A DNA stretch of 64,000 nt from Caloramator sp. mosi_1 (GTDB lineage: Bacteria; Bacillota; Clostridia; Clostridiales; Caloramatoraceae). This document shows positions 52,700 through 63,620 of this stretch, in pieces. Location: NCBI RefSeq assembly GCF_028622835.1, contig NZ_CP117677.1, positions 496,001 to 560,000 of the forward strand, written 5' to 3'. Numbering within the stretch: position 1 is the first letter of the stretch; the number at the start of each line of letters is the position of its first letter. The notes under the pieces are model-generated. The model searched no databases, was not told the DNA's origin, and was given only the letters and a program-made list of their open reading frames with translations. The position numbers were made by a program, and so were the translations under genes.

Positions 52700-53829
52700 T
52701 TAAGCCTTAAAGGCTTTTATACATCTAAATACCCTCTCAGTAACGTTTTGAATTAATAGCGGTGCATTTTTGTTGCATCTTCAATTTTCATTGGTTTATC
52801 TAAAATAGAAAATACAGTTGTAACTCCTATATCATAGAGTACATCAACATCCTCCACCGAACCTGCAATTACGATTAAGGGTTTATTGTATTTTTACAAT
52901 ACTTTGCTACTCCATATATAGTCTTACCATAGGCAGTTTGACTATCTATTTTTCCTTCTCCAGATACAACTATATCTGCTGTCTTTATCTTATCCTCAAG
53001 ATTTAAAACATCCATAACAATATCTACACCACTTTGTAGCCTTGCATTTAAAAATGCCATAAGACCAGCACCTAATCCTCCAGCTGCCCCTGCCCCTTCA
53101 TAATTTATTATCTCTTTATTGAAAGTCTTTTCTAAAATATTTCCAAAGTGACTTAAATTTTTTCAAGAATTTCAACAACTTCATCCGTTGCTCCCTTTTG
53201 AGGTCCAAAGACTCTGCTTGCACCATTTTCACCAACTAAAGGATTTTTGACATCACAGGCAACTATAAATTCACAGTCATATATTCTTTTATCAATCCCT
53301 GATATATCAATATAACTTACCTTTCCTAATTCTCCTCCACCTAACCCAATCTCATTTCCAAAACAATCCAAAAACTTTACACCAAGTGCCATTGCCATAC
53401 CAGAGCCTGCATCATTTGTGGCACTTCCGCCTATGCCAATTATGAATTTTCTACATCCTTTATCTATAGCATCCAAAATTAACTGACCTGTTCCATAGGT
53501 TGTTGTAAAAAGCGGATTCCTCTCATATTCCTTTAAAAGATAAAGCCCTGATGCTGCCGCCATCTCTATTACTGCTGTCTTCCCATCGCCTAATATTCCA
53601 TAGAAACTAAGTATTTGCCTATAAATTGGGTCCCTTACAATGGTCTTTACTATCCTACCACCTGTTGCATCAACTAAAGATTCAACTGTACCCTCCCCGC
53701 CATCTGCCATAGGTACACTTTCTATAACAGCATCATTAAAAACCTTTTTATTCCTAATTCAATATTTTTACACACATTAAGTGCAGACAGACTTCCCTTA
53801 AATTTATCTGGAGCTATTAAAACCTTCAT
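52700..53829 (-). CDS. glxK: Glycerate 2-kinase, GlxK/GarK family (frame interrupted)
   Basis: Phosphorylates D-glycerate to 2-phosphoglycerate, feeding glycolysis. It starts MKVLIAPDKFKGSLSALNVC at 53829 and shows MADGGEGTVESL, GIGGSATNDAGSGMA, and ENGASRVFGPQKGAT, all diagnostic of the family; VSGEGKIDSQTAYGKT is the later phosphate-binding region. Breaks near 53755, 53160, 52890 and 52770 are homopolymer-linked; the restored length is about 380 residues. It is 20 bases upstream of gntP and downstream of cdaR, forming a glycerate uptake and use module. Confidence 0.92.
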
Positions 53830-53933
53830 CAAATCACCACCTATATTTATTCTATTACTATGAAAATAAATATAAAATGTAGATTTAATATAAAGTTTAT
53901 AACTTCTTTTTCTTATTTTTGTACTAAAAAAAC

Positions 53934-53958
53934 AAATACCCCATTATTGGGATATTTG
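53934..53958 (+). repeat. 25-bp direct repeat flanking the structured element, left
   Basis: It starts AAATACCCCATTATTGGG and is matched at 23 of 25 positions by 54241-54265. Read alone it is a near-palindrome, like a terminator stem. It may be a long target duplication, or a copied terminator. Confidence 0.75.
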
Positions 53959-54240
53959 AGGCTGTTGATAAAACTATAATATGTTTGGCCCCTTGAAGGA
54001 TTTCCTTGGCATTCCTTCATTTCGCTAATCAAGTGTAAGCTTTTCTTTGTTTGAAAAGTCCTACCCTCGCGATGCCCTCATCCTTGAGGGCTGCTCGGCT
54101 CGGCACATCGTGTGCCGAATTACGGACTTTTTCAAAGTCGAAAAGCAACACTTGCTAAAGCTTATGAAATATGCCAATTTGAAATCCTTTCAAGGGCCAA
54201 TTTCATAATCAATGCATCTTTTATGTTTGTCAACAATCTG
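53959..54240. mobile_element. 282-bp highly structured palindromic element (MITE-like)
   Basis: Imperfect terminal inverted repeats (AGGCTGTTGATAAAAC and GTTTGTCAACAATCTG) enclose long arms that pair almost along their whole length: 53983-54062 with 54122-54201. The centre holds two tight GC-rich hairpins, GCCCTCA/TGAGGGC (54074-54091) and TCGGCACA/TGTGCCGA (54100-54118). Its base content is clearly richer in GC than the surroundings. It has no ORF of note. It lies between glxK and cdaR and splits a terminator-like sequence. A miniature mobile element or a structured RNA gene both fit. I do not recognise the family. Confidence 0.75.
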
Positions 54241-54265
54241 AAATACCCCATTATAGAGATATTTG
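54241..54265 (+). repeat. 25-bp direct repeat flanking the structured element, right
   Basis: It starts AAATACCCCATTATAGAG and differs from 53934-53958 at two positions. It contains the last codons and stop of cdaR, so this copy is probably the ancestral one. Confidence 0.75.
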
Positions 54266-55399
54266 TTTTAATGCTATGTAAAAATATAACTTCATACATT
54301 GAAAAGGGTCTTTTATATTTACATTACACTTCTGTTCAATCTTATCCAATCTATACTTTATTGTATTTATATGAACATATAGTTTTGCAGCAGTCTCCTT
54401 TATATTCATTCCCGTTTCAAAATAAATCTTTAAGGTATTCATAAGTTCTATATTTTTATTTTCACAAAAGCAATTCGTATTTATTTCATTTATATATACT
54501 TTTTTATGTAATCAGGAACTTCATCTAACATTAAATAGAGTATCCAATCCTTATAAAATAAAATTTCTTCACTAAGAATTCTACCTATTTTAATTAATTT
54601 ATTTGCAATAGTAAAGGACACATAATAATCCTCAATATTTAAGCACTCTTTGCCTATTCCAATATTAAATTTTAAATTATATTTTTTCTCTATATCCTTT
54701 TGTATCATTTGGCTTAAATAAAGTGGATTTTTATCCTGCGTAATAATTACAAAGCGGTCCTCTGATATGTTATATATTATATCATTATTGGAAAGCTTTT
54801 TCTTTATCGTATCTATTATATTTTGCTTTACTTGCTGTACATCAAATTCATTAAGCTTATAGGTCTCAATGTAATTGTTAAAGGTTATTATATCAAGTAC
54901 AATAACATATCTTTTTAACTTTAAACTGAATCCAAAAATTTCTGCCCTATGTTTTAAAACTGCTATTTCATCCTTTTCAAAACTTTGCTTTTTAGAAGTT
55001 CCTTTGTAAAGCTCTCAATTGCTCTTTGCTGGTAGTTTTGAAATTTGTTATTTTCATATTCCTGAACCATAAGTTCAACAAGCTCTTTTATAATTTTTCC
55101 AAAGCCTAATACTTCAGTTGGTTCGCCTGTAATACCAACAACACCTATTACCTCATTGTTATTAAATATAGGAATATTTATTCCCTTTTACTCCCTCTAT
55201 ACAAATTTTTATTATCATCATCTATAATTACTTCCTCTTTTCGATTTGCTGCCTCCTTGGCTCCTTCGTGCAGTGTTCCAATTCTATTCTCATCCCCCGA
55301 TGCTATTATTACACCATCAACATCCATAATATTTATATTTTTACCTAATATACTCATAAGTCTATTAACTATTTTCTGATAGTCCTCTTTAGTGAGCAT
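54251..55399 (-). CDS. cdaR: CdaR-type sugar diacid regulator (frame interrupted)
   Basis: A cytoplasmic activator of about 385 residues. The N-terminal sugar-diacid recognition domain begins MLTKEDYQKIVNRLMSILGKN and carries INIMDVDGVIIASGD; the C-terminal PucR-type helix-turn-helix reads MNIKETAAKLYVHINTIKYRL. E. coli CdaR senses glycerate/glucarate; here the neighbouring glycerate kinase and GntP permease fit the same logic. Breaks near 55193, 54995, 54502 and 54445 are homopolymer-linked. Its ATG at 55399 follows GAGGGGG. It lies upstream of glxK-gntP in the same direction, separated by the structured element. Confidence 0.88.
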
Positions 55400-55421
55400 T
55401 TTTATCCCCCTCTAATAAATA

Positions 55422-55470
55422 AATAGTAAAATAAGGCAAAATAAAATAACCTTATTTTACTATTATAATA
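55422..55470. promoter_or_regulatory. Inverted repeat overlapping the cdaR promoter
   Basis: AATAGTAAAATAAGG and its exact complement (55422-55436, 55450-55464) abut a minus-strand TATAAT (55468-55463). The repeat covers the expected transcription start of cdaR and lies before its ribosome site. It could be an autoregulatory operator, or the terminator of the AIM24 gene. Confidence 0.55.
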
Positions 55471-55505
55471 CATAAATTTATATAATTGTTTATAATTCTA
55501 TTAAA

Positions 55506-56186
55506 TTAATCATTATGTTTTACTGGAATATAAGGTATTATCTCTTTTGCAAGATTTTGAATAGGAAGAGATTGAAGTATTACCTTGCCAGGTCCTCTAA
55601 GCTCAGTTAGGAATAGTCCTTCTCCTCCAAAGAATATGTTCTTAAATCCCTTTACCGTAACAATGTCATAACTAACTGTTGGTTCAAAGGCCGCTACGTG
55701 ACCTGTATCAACCTTAAGGATTTCACCAGGTGCAAGATTATATTCAACAGCCTCGCCATCTATTTCTAAAAGCACATACCTGGGCCGGTTATCTTTTGTA
55801 AAATAAATCCTTCTCCTCCAAAAAGCCTGAACCAAGCCTTCTATTAAATATAATATCTAAATCTAAAGAGCTCTCTCCACACAAAAATGCGTGCTTTTGA
55901 CAAATAATTGACTGCCCTGATGCAAGATTTAAAGGAACAATTTTCCTGGGAAATGATGAGGAAAAAGCTATTTCTGTATTGTCTCTAACACTTGTATATC
56001 TTGTCAAAAACTGATTCTCCACCAAATGCACGGGCAATTCCCTTAAAAGTCCACCCTCCATATTAGTCGACATATCAATTCCATCACTCATCCAAGACAT
56101 TCCACCTGATTCTGTAATTATTGTTTCTCCCTATTAAGGTTTAAAATTACAACAGGAAGACCTTCACCAATAACCCTATACCTCAT
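55506..56186 (-). CDS. AIM24/TIGR00266 family protein (frame interrupted)
   Basis: About 228 residues. [17 protein letters not shown] opens the protein; [30 protein letters not shown] and [13 protein letters not shown] are typical of the AIM24 (DUF124) family, a beta-helical trimer of unknown biochemical role. Breaks near 56130, 55990 and 55795 are homopolymer-linked. A GAGGTGAAATT site precedes the ATG at 56186. It appears to be a single gene between cdaR and addA, without functional clues from context. Confidence 0.85.
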
Positions 56187-56263
56187 AATTTCACCTCAAA
56201 ATTATTTTTTATTATACTATTCTATCAAACTATAGTTTTTAAATGGTAAAAGTTTGGTTAACA

Positions 56264-59200
56264 TTATTTGCAAATTAAACTATAGTTGCAAGCATAACAG
56301 TTTCCACATCTATCATACTTTTCAAAATCACTGTTTGTTTCCATAAAGTTAAATACTTCTACAATATCCTTTATACCCCTTAGTATATCTTCTTCCTCTA
56401 AGTTTATTTCAATATATTCTCCTATATCAAGAAGGTATAGGTACATCTTTTCAATTTCTATGTCATATATTTTCTTGACAGCATAACTGTAGGCAACAAA
56501 CTGTGGAAGATAATGATTTTTATTCTCTCTTTATCCTTTTCTCCATTTACTTTATTTGTTTTATAGTCTATAACAACTGCCCTTTTAGTATCTGAAACCT
56601 GATATATATCTAATCTATCAATTATTCCCATTAAGATTATACTTGTATCTGGAAGTGGCACTCTAAATACAAACTCTTGATTTGAAAATAGCTTTTGTCC
56701 ATTTATTTTAATATCCTTCTCTATCTTTTGGTAGCTTTCTACCATCCTTTTTATTTTTTCCTTATCTTCATTGCCAACTTCACCAAGTTCGTTATTTATT
56801 CTATCCTCAACATCTACCGTATAACCCTTTGAGACTTCCTCTAGAACACTATGAACAAAACTTCCAATCTCTGCTGCATTTATACTCTTTACAACTTCTA
56901 CTTCACTTTGTTCTTCTTCATCTTCCTTTTTATTTAAAAAGCCAATATCTAAAGCGTCTGCATCTATTTTTGCAATATATCTAAAGAAATATTTTCTTGG
57001 GCAGTCCTTATAGAGCATATACCTTGATATGCTGAATATTGATTTAGGTATATATTCTATATTAAGGTTTATATTTTCTTTTGCACTATTTATATCAAAT
57101 GCATCTTCTTGGCTTTTATCTTCAATTTTTTCCTTTACATAGTACTTAAATGAATCTGTAATTTTAATGTATTCTTTAAAATCAACTCCATTCTCTATTA
57201 AATAATTTATTAACGTATTTTTGCTTCTTTTTCTTAACAGCACTTAGGGATAAATACCTTATTGCCCTTGTTACCGCCACATAGAATATTCTTATCTCTT
57301 CCTTTTTTCTTCCTCTATTCTTTTTCATCTACATAATAAAACAACTTTTCCTTTTTATCTCTTTTATTATTTTTGTTAGGGTGTATATCGTAATTAATCA
57401 CTATCCCATATCTTTGCCCTTTTTCATCTGAAACCTTGTCATATACAAACTTATTTTTATTGCTTTTTCTATTTCATAGTCTAAGGATGGTAAAAATACT
57501 GCCTCAAATTCAAGTCCCTTTGATGCATGTATTGTCATTATCTTTACTGCATTGCTGTTTTCCGTGTCTAAAAAGGCCTGTGCCTCTTTTTTGACACTTC
57601 AATTAGATTTTCTAAATAATCTACAAACTCAACAGATGAGTATATTCCTTTTCTTTCAAACTCCTCTGCAATCTCTAAAAACTTCTCAAAATTTCTATAC
57701 TTTTGCACTCCATCCTCCTGAAGAAGGAGTATATCCTTTATTTTAAGCTCTTTATCTAACTCCCTTAAAAGTTTGATACACTATACAAAGTAGCCTTTTT
57801 CTTTAATTCAAATAGCATATTTAGTTTATCATTATAATCCTTTGCTGAAGATATATAGTTATTTTCATTTATTATATTATAAACATCTAATACCTCATTA
57901 TCTGAAAGGCCTACAAAGGGGCTTCTTAGTACTCCAAGGAGAGACACTTTATCATCATATTTATATATAAATCTTACTAAGTTTATTAAGTCCATTATTT
58001 CCTGTCTTTCAAAGTATCCTATACCTCCAAGTATTGTATAGGGTATTTGTCTTTTCTTTAGGGAATTTTCAAACTCTAATATACCACTTCTTCCTCTAAA
58101 CAAAATTGCAATATCCTTAAAGTCAATACCCTTTCTATTTAGCTCAAGTATTTTATCTGCTACATATTCTGCTTCATTTCTCCTCTTTTCACCTTTATCT
58201 TCTTTTTCTAAAAAACTTCAAGTTCATCTTTTTCTACTTTTCTCTCCCTTAATTGTTTTGTATCAAAACTATCCTTTTCCTCCACATCTAATATACAAAA
58301 ATCAAATCCTGCTTCTCCTTTTACTGTATGTGATTCTTTAGATTTTACATATCCATCTATTAGATTTTTAAACATAAGATTTATGATCTCAACTATTTTG
58401 TCGTGGCTTCTGTAGTTTTTGAAAGCTCAAGTTTTTTCCCACCTGAAGATTCTATATTTTTAGTTACATTTTCAAAAACCCTGTAGTTTGCACCTCTAAA
58501 AGGTATATAGATTGTTTAATATCTCCTACAACAAACAGTTTACCCTGTTCTATTTTCCCCTCATCCTCTGTTAAACAGCTTAATATCCTAAGCTGAACAT
58601 CATTAGTATCCTGAAACTCATCTACAAGAAAGTATTTGTATCTTTCCTTTATCCTTTTCTTACTTCCTCTTTTTCAAGTACCTCTAAAGTATATTTTTCA
58701 AGGTCATTAAAATCTACTACCCCTAATCTCTTTTTCTCCTCAGTGTATTTTATATCAACAGCCTCTACTAAATCCATAACAAGATGAATTATTGTTTGGA
58801 GCTTATCTAAAATGCCTTCATCTTCCTCTTTAGATTTTCTTGTCTTTTTAGGCTTTTCTTCTTCTGAATTTAATTCATTAAACCTTTTAATGTTGTCTCT
58901 TGTGAAATTTTTGCCTCCTCTATGCTGTCGCCCTTTGTCTTTATGTCTTTATAAAGGGCCTTAACATCCTCCATAATTTTCTTTGAACTTAGATAATCTA
59001 CACCTAATACCTCTGCCACAACCTTAAATCTTTCACTGTTATTAGAGTCGTTTACAAACTCATTAAACACTTCCTTTGATATTCTGTTAAGTATAGTTAA
59101 TGTATCTACCTCTTCAACTATCTGATACATTGGTTCTATTCCTATAATGTGATAATACTCTTTTACAATAGTATCGCAGAAGCTGTGAAAGGTTGATATA

Positions 59201-59515
59201 TTTGCAAGAGGTATATCCTCCTTGATTTGCCTTAGAGTCTCTATTTTTTAGCATCTGTTTCCTTCTCTATAAATTTATTTACTAAATCAATAACCCTTTC
59301 CTTCATTTCAAGGGCTGCTTTTTTGTAAAGGTTATTGCAACTATATCATCAACCTTTGCCCCACCCTCAAGAAGAAGCCTTAAAAACCTTCTTGTTAAAA
59401 CTCTTGTTTTTCCAGAACCTGCCCCAGCGTGCAGTGCAATATTTTTGTCTATATCAAGAGCCTTTGCCTGTTCTTCATTAACCTCATACACTTTTTCTAT
59501 AAGTTCAATATTCAT
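56264..59515 (-). CDS. addA: AddA-like helicase-nuclease with C-terminal iron-staple nuclease (frame interrupted)
   Basis: A UvrD-type SF1 helicase fused to a RecB-like nuclease for double-strand-break repair, about 1090 residues. [26 protein letters not shown] contains the Q motif and Walker A in two parts; VVDFN, DEFQD-like and FRG regions follow in the middle pieces. The C-terminal nuclease has VIDYKTNK (catalytic D and K) bracketed by cysteines in [10 protein letters not shown] and [13 protein letters not shown], an iron-staple arrangement. Many homopolymer breaks occur, about ten between 56.4 and 59.3 kb. Its start overlaps the addB stop (ATGA). Confidence 0.85.
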
Positions 59516-62500
59516 ATTTCCACCTCGCCTTTGCCTAAAAGCCTTATCTTGTTATATCTGCATACTCCTTCATAATCACAACTTAAATTAAAACCATCTT
59601 GAACTGAACATATCTTAGGAAGCGTAAATACAGCCTTTTTATCTTTTCTATGCTCTCTTTTATAAAGTTATCTGTAATATGGGATATAACAACATCAAAG
59701 TTTTCCTTTGAAACAGTTCTTGTGCTGTGATGAGTTTTAAGTATTTCTAATTCTTTTTATCCTTTGCTACAATAATACCACTTAGTTGTTTCTTATTTTT
59801 ATTTACTGTATCATTTATATCATAATACACCAATCCCACACATTCTGGTGTTTTGCCTAATTTTTCTGTAAGAATTTTATTTACTACATAATAATAGAGA
59901 ACAACTTGGATAGCATCTCCCTTTAGCATATCTGAAAGTCCCTTAGCATTGGAAATTTTATAGTCCTGTATTATATATCTTCCTGTTGGATTATCTCCAT
60001 CATATTCCACATCAACTCTGTCTATTCTTCCCTTTATTTTAATTCCCTCAATCAAATCATCAATCTCAAAGTCTTGTTCTATAAGATAAGGCCTAAATTT
60101 AATTTCATTTTTATAGCTAACATCAATCTTTATAAATTTTTTAATGTTATCAAGAAGTTTCTGATTTATAATGTATGTATAGTTGTCATCTAATACAAGT
60201 CCATAATTTTTAAAGCCTTCGTTAGAAAGTTGTTCTATTCTATCCTCTTTATATTCAAGCTCTTTTTCTATATAATCTCTATAATAGTTTTCAAGTACAT
60301 AGTGATAAATGTTTCCATAGTTTAAATTTGAATAAATATCCTCTTCCCATTTTCTTATATTTAGTACATTTTCAATAAAGTATTTAAATGGACATTTATT
60401 ATAGGACATTATCTTTGATGCACTAAAGACATCCTTCTTGTTACTATCCTTCATTTTGTTTATATCAATTAACCCATCATACTCTGTAAATTCATCAGAG
60501 TTTCTCTTTTCTTCTATCATCAATACTTCTTCTAAATAATTTGTTTCTATATTATCAATTCTACTATCCTTTGTTATGCAATATCTTTTTATAAGCTCAG
60601 GCTTGCTGTAGATTTTATTAAGATTAAATCTATCCCTCATTGTTCTAACTTTTCTTCCCTCAAAGGCCTTATGGAGTCTAAGTTTATATATTACTTCATC
60701 TAAAAATTGAGATTTTGAAATATATGCCCCATCTTCTCCTGATGTCCTGTAGGATAAAATTAACCCTTCCCTCGATGATGCAATTGACAAAATAAATCTT
60801 ATTTTTTCCTTCTCCATTTCAAATATACTGCTTCCGAAGTTTACACCAAGCCTGTATATAATCTCCTTTTCCCTTGTTGTATATATGCCTGATGCCTTTG
60901 ATAGTTTAGGGAACTTTCCTTCATTAAGGCCCATTATAAATACATAGTCGTAGCTTGTTCCTCTTATTAAATCTGGAGTTAACACCTTTACCCCATAGCT
61001 TTTTTAGGTTTTAATGTAACGGTTGTAGCCGTTATATTTTCATCAAGTATATTTAGAAAATCCGTATACTGCATATTAGAATTTTGATGCTTATATACTT
61101 CCCAAGGTTATTTAGCATCTCAATAAATCCAAATAAAGCCTTTAAATCTCGAAACATAATATCCTGAGATATTATTCCTTTTTATAAAGACAAATTATGC
61201 TCTTTTTATATCAATTTCATCTATAATATCTATTACTGCCTTTTTAAATCCTTCAAAGCTATCACTATATTTTAACTTTGATAGTTTGTTATTTATCATA
61301 TTTTCAAATTCAACATAACTGTTCTTTAGATTAGATATTTTTTCTATATACTTTTCCTGTTCCTCTTTATCTTCCATCTTAAAGTCCTCAGGAAGTTTTT
61401 CAAGGAAAGTTACTGTATCTTTTCCTTTAAAGTATCTCTCTAAAACCTTCAACACATTATATTTTTCAGAAGTATATATATATGGACTTAATACTATATC
61501 TTCCAATAGATTTTTGTTATATCTTTCATTTTTTAATCTAAGTAGTGCCATTATAGTTTTGATAAAAGGTATTTTTGAAAGAAGTTCTGTATCACTTAAG
61601 GATATATAAACACCATATTCATTAAATACTTCAAGAAGTATATCCTCATACTCCTCCCTTTCCGGAACTATTACTGCTATTTTATCAAGCTCAACCTTTT
61701 TTCTTTATAAATATCTTTTATCCTTGAGGCTACCTGTCTTACTTCATCTTCAATACAGGGAGCATCTATAATTTCAACATCAACCTTTTCTTCTAAGTTT
61801 TTGTCTAAGAATAAAGTTTCTGCAAGAGGTTTATACTTTGTATTTAAAAATCGCTGTAGCTTATTTCAAAGCCTAATTCATTTGCAAATCCTAAGGCCTC
61901 TTTTTGGGCAAAATCCTTTACATATGGGACATTTAAAGGAAGATGATATATAAACTCAATACTACTAAAATTATGCTTTATTGCCTCAAGCAATTTTTTT
62001 CGCTTTTGAATATATCTATATATCCGTCGATTATAAATAAAGCGACATTTTCAAAATATGAGGTACCTTCAACATTTTCTACTGCAACTTTTATAATATC
62101 ATCCATATCCATAAGATTTAGTGAAGACAGTTTTTGCTGATATGCATTATATATTTTTATTAAATCTTCCGTTTTTCTTGTTAATACATAATCCTTTTGA
62201 TTGTTTATCTTTTCCCTTAATTCTTCTACATCAACATACTCCTTTTTATGCTTCTTATTGCATTAAGTGCATTTATTGCAAAACCTTTTTTATCGTATAC
62301 CTTCCCAAAATATTTAATATTATCTTCTCCAAGTTCCTTTAATACTTCTTCAACAAGAACAAGGGATGCTTCATAGGGAATTAATTCAGCATTGCCTATA
62401 TGACTTTTTGCAATCCTTCTTGATAAGTCATCAAAGGTAATTACATCAACATTATAGAGTGAACCTGCCCTATTTAATATTTCAGCTCTTACATATTCAA

Positions 62501-62573
62501 TAAGCTCTTTGGTAGGTGCAAGGTATATAACTCTTTTATTATTTTTTATTGCATCTAATATTCTTTCAAACAA
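59512..62573 (-). CDS. addB: AddB-like PD-(D/E)XK nuclease subunit (frame interrupted)
   Basis: Partner of AddA, about 1025 residues. The start is probably the TTG at 62573 after GGGGTGAT. The N-terminus RVIYLAPTKELIEYV has no P-loop, so this is a helicase-like scaffold without ATPase. The C-terminal nuclease shows YIIQDYKISNA (catalytic aspartate and lysine) and cysteines in SYNKCPFKYF and CSVQDGFNLSCDYEGVC, the iron-staple pattern. SASKIMSYNKCPFKYF is typical of AddB-class nucleases. Breaks near 62246, 62000, 61857, 61700, 61185, 61100, 61005 and 59755 are homopolymer-linked. Gene order addB-addA matches Firmicutes. Confidence 0.83.
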
Positions 62574-62681
62574 AATATCACCCCGATAATTCCAATTTTT
62601 GTATTAATTTTATTTTATACCTTTAAATTCTTTAGTTCAACATAAGAAATTTTGATAATTTAACGTAAAATTACTCTAATG

Positions 62682-63545
62682 TTATCTCATCCTATATTCC
62701 CTTAAACAATTTGATATTGCCTCCTTTGTCGTTGGAAATACTATGCCATATTTTGATATTTTATCAGTATTTAATCTTAAATCCCTTGGGTTGTCTTTGT
62801 ATTTTTCTTCATCATTAATTAATATTTCTTCTACTCTATTCTCTAAACCTAATTCAATTAATATATGCTTTACAACATCGTACCTACTCATATCATTGGT
62901 GCTGCCTATATGATATGTACCATAAGGAATATCAAATACCTTTACAATATTGTCAATCATATCATAAACATAGGTCATTCCCCTAAACTCGTTTGGTGAC
63001 GCATAAATCTTTTCTCCCTTTATAAGAGATGTTATTGTATCCCAAAGAATATTTGAAGCCATACCCATATTCCTTTCTGCCATTCCAAATAGCCAACTAA
63101 ACCTTAGTATCCAAAGTTCTTCTATTATTTCCTTCAAAAGTTCCTCTGCTTCTAATTTATTTTGTCCGTAAACTGTATTAGGAATAGGGGTATCATCTTC
63201 CTTATATGGCCCTAATTCAGTATTTCCATTAAAGACTTGCTCAGTGCTTATAAATAAAAGCTTTGCACCTACCTTATTAGATACCTCTGCCACATTAACT
63301 GAACCTTCAACATTTATTTTTCTTGCAATATGTGGATTCTTGTTACAAAAATCTGTAGAAGCAATTGCCGCAGCGTGTATTACATAATCTGGTTTAAAAT
63401 CACTAAATATATTAAATACCTTATCCTTGTTTGTTACATCAAGTTCTTGTTTACCTAACGCTAAGATTTGATATTCGTTTTTATATTTTTCATAAAATCT
63501 GCTACAGAAAAATCCCATTCCACCTGTCAACAAAATCTTTTTCAT
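62682..63545 (-). CDS. RmlD-like NAD(P)-dependent SDR sugar-nucleotide reductase
   Basis: An intact extended short-chain dehydrogenase of 287 residues, close in form to dTDP-4-dehydrorhamnose reductase (RmlD). The nucleotide-binding loop reads TGGMGFFCS, with cysteine where the third glycine usually sits. HAAAIAS, FISTEQVF and the catalytic YGQNK pair are present, and RFSWLFG and the C-terminal DLRLNTDKI resemble RmlD. It has no rml or cell-wall neighbours, so its substrate is unknown. GGAGGAA precedes the ATG at 63545, with a TATAAT box near 63585. The gene stands alone. Confidence 0.87.
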   Translation of the reverse strand: MKKILLTGGMGFFCSRFYEKYKNEYQILALGKQELDVTNKDKVFNIFSDFKPDYVIHAAAIASTDFCNKNPHIARKINVEGSVNVAEVSNKVGAKLLFISTEQVFNGNTELGPYKEDDTPIPNTVYGQNKLEAEELLKEIIEELWILRFSWLFGMAERNMGMASNILWDTITSLIKGEKIYASPNEFRGMTYVYDMIDNIVKVFDIPYGTYHIGSTNDMSRYDVVKHILIELGLENRVEEILINDEEKYKDNPRDLRLNTDKISKYGIVFPTTKEAISNCLREYRMR

Positions 63546-63593
63546 TTCTATTCCTCCAATTTAAACTAATACTACACTTTTATTATACCAAAT

Positions 63594-63620
63594 AAAAAAG
63601 CATCTGGAAAACAGATGCTT
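63594..63620 (-). terminator. Terminator of the partial membrane gene
   Basis: A 9-bp perfect stem AAGCATCTG / CAGATGCTT with GAAAA loop is followed on the minus strand by TTTTTTATT. It overlaps the stop codon of the gene at 63619. Confidence 0.88.

Noticed and set aside
53959-54240. A tRNA or rRNA fragment within the GC-rich centre of the structured element
   Set aside because: The two tight hairpins do not match a cloverleaf, and no TTCGA arm or CCA end is present.
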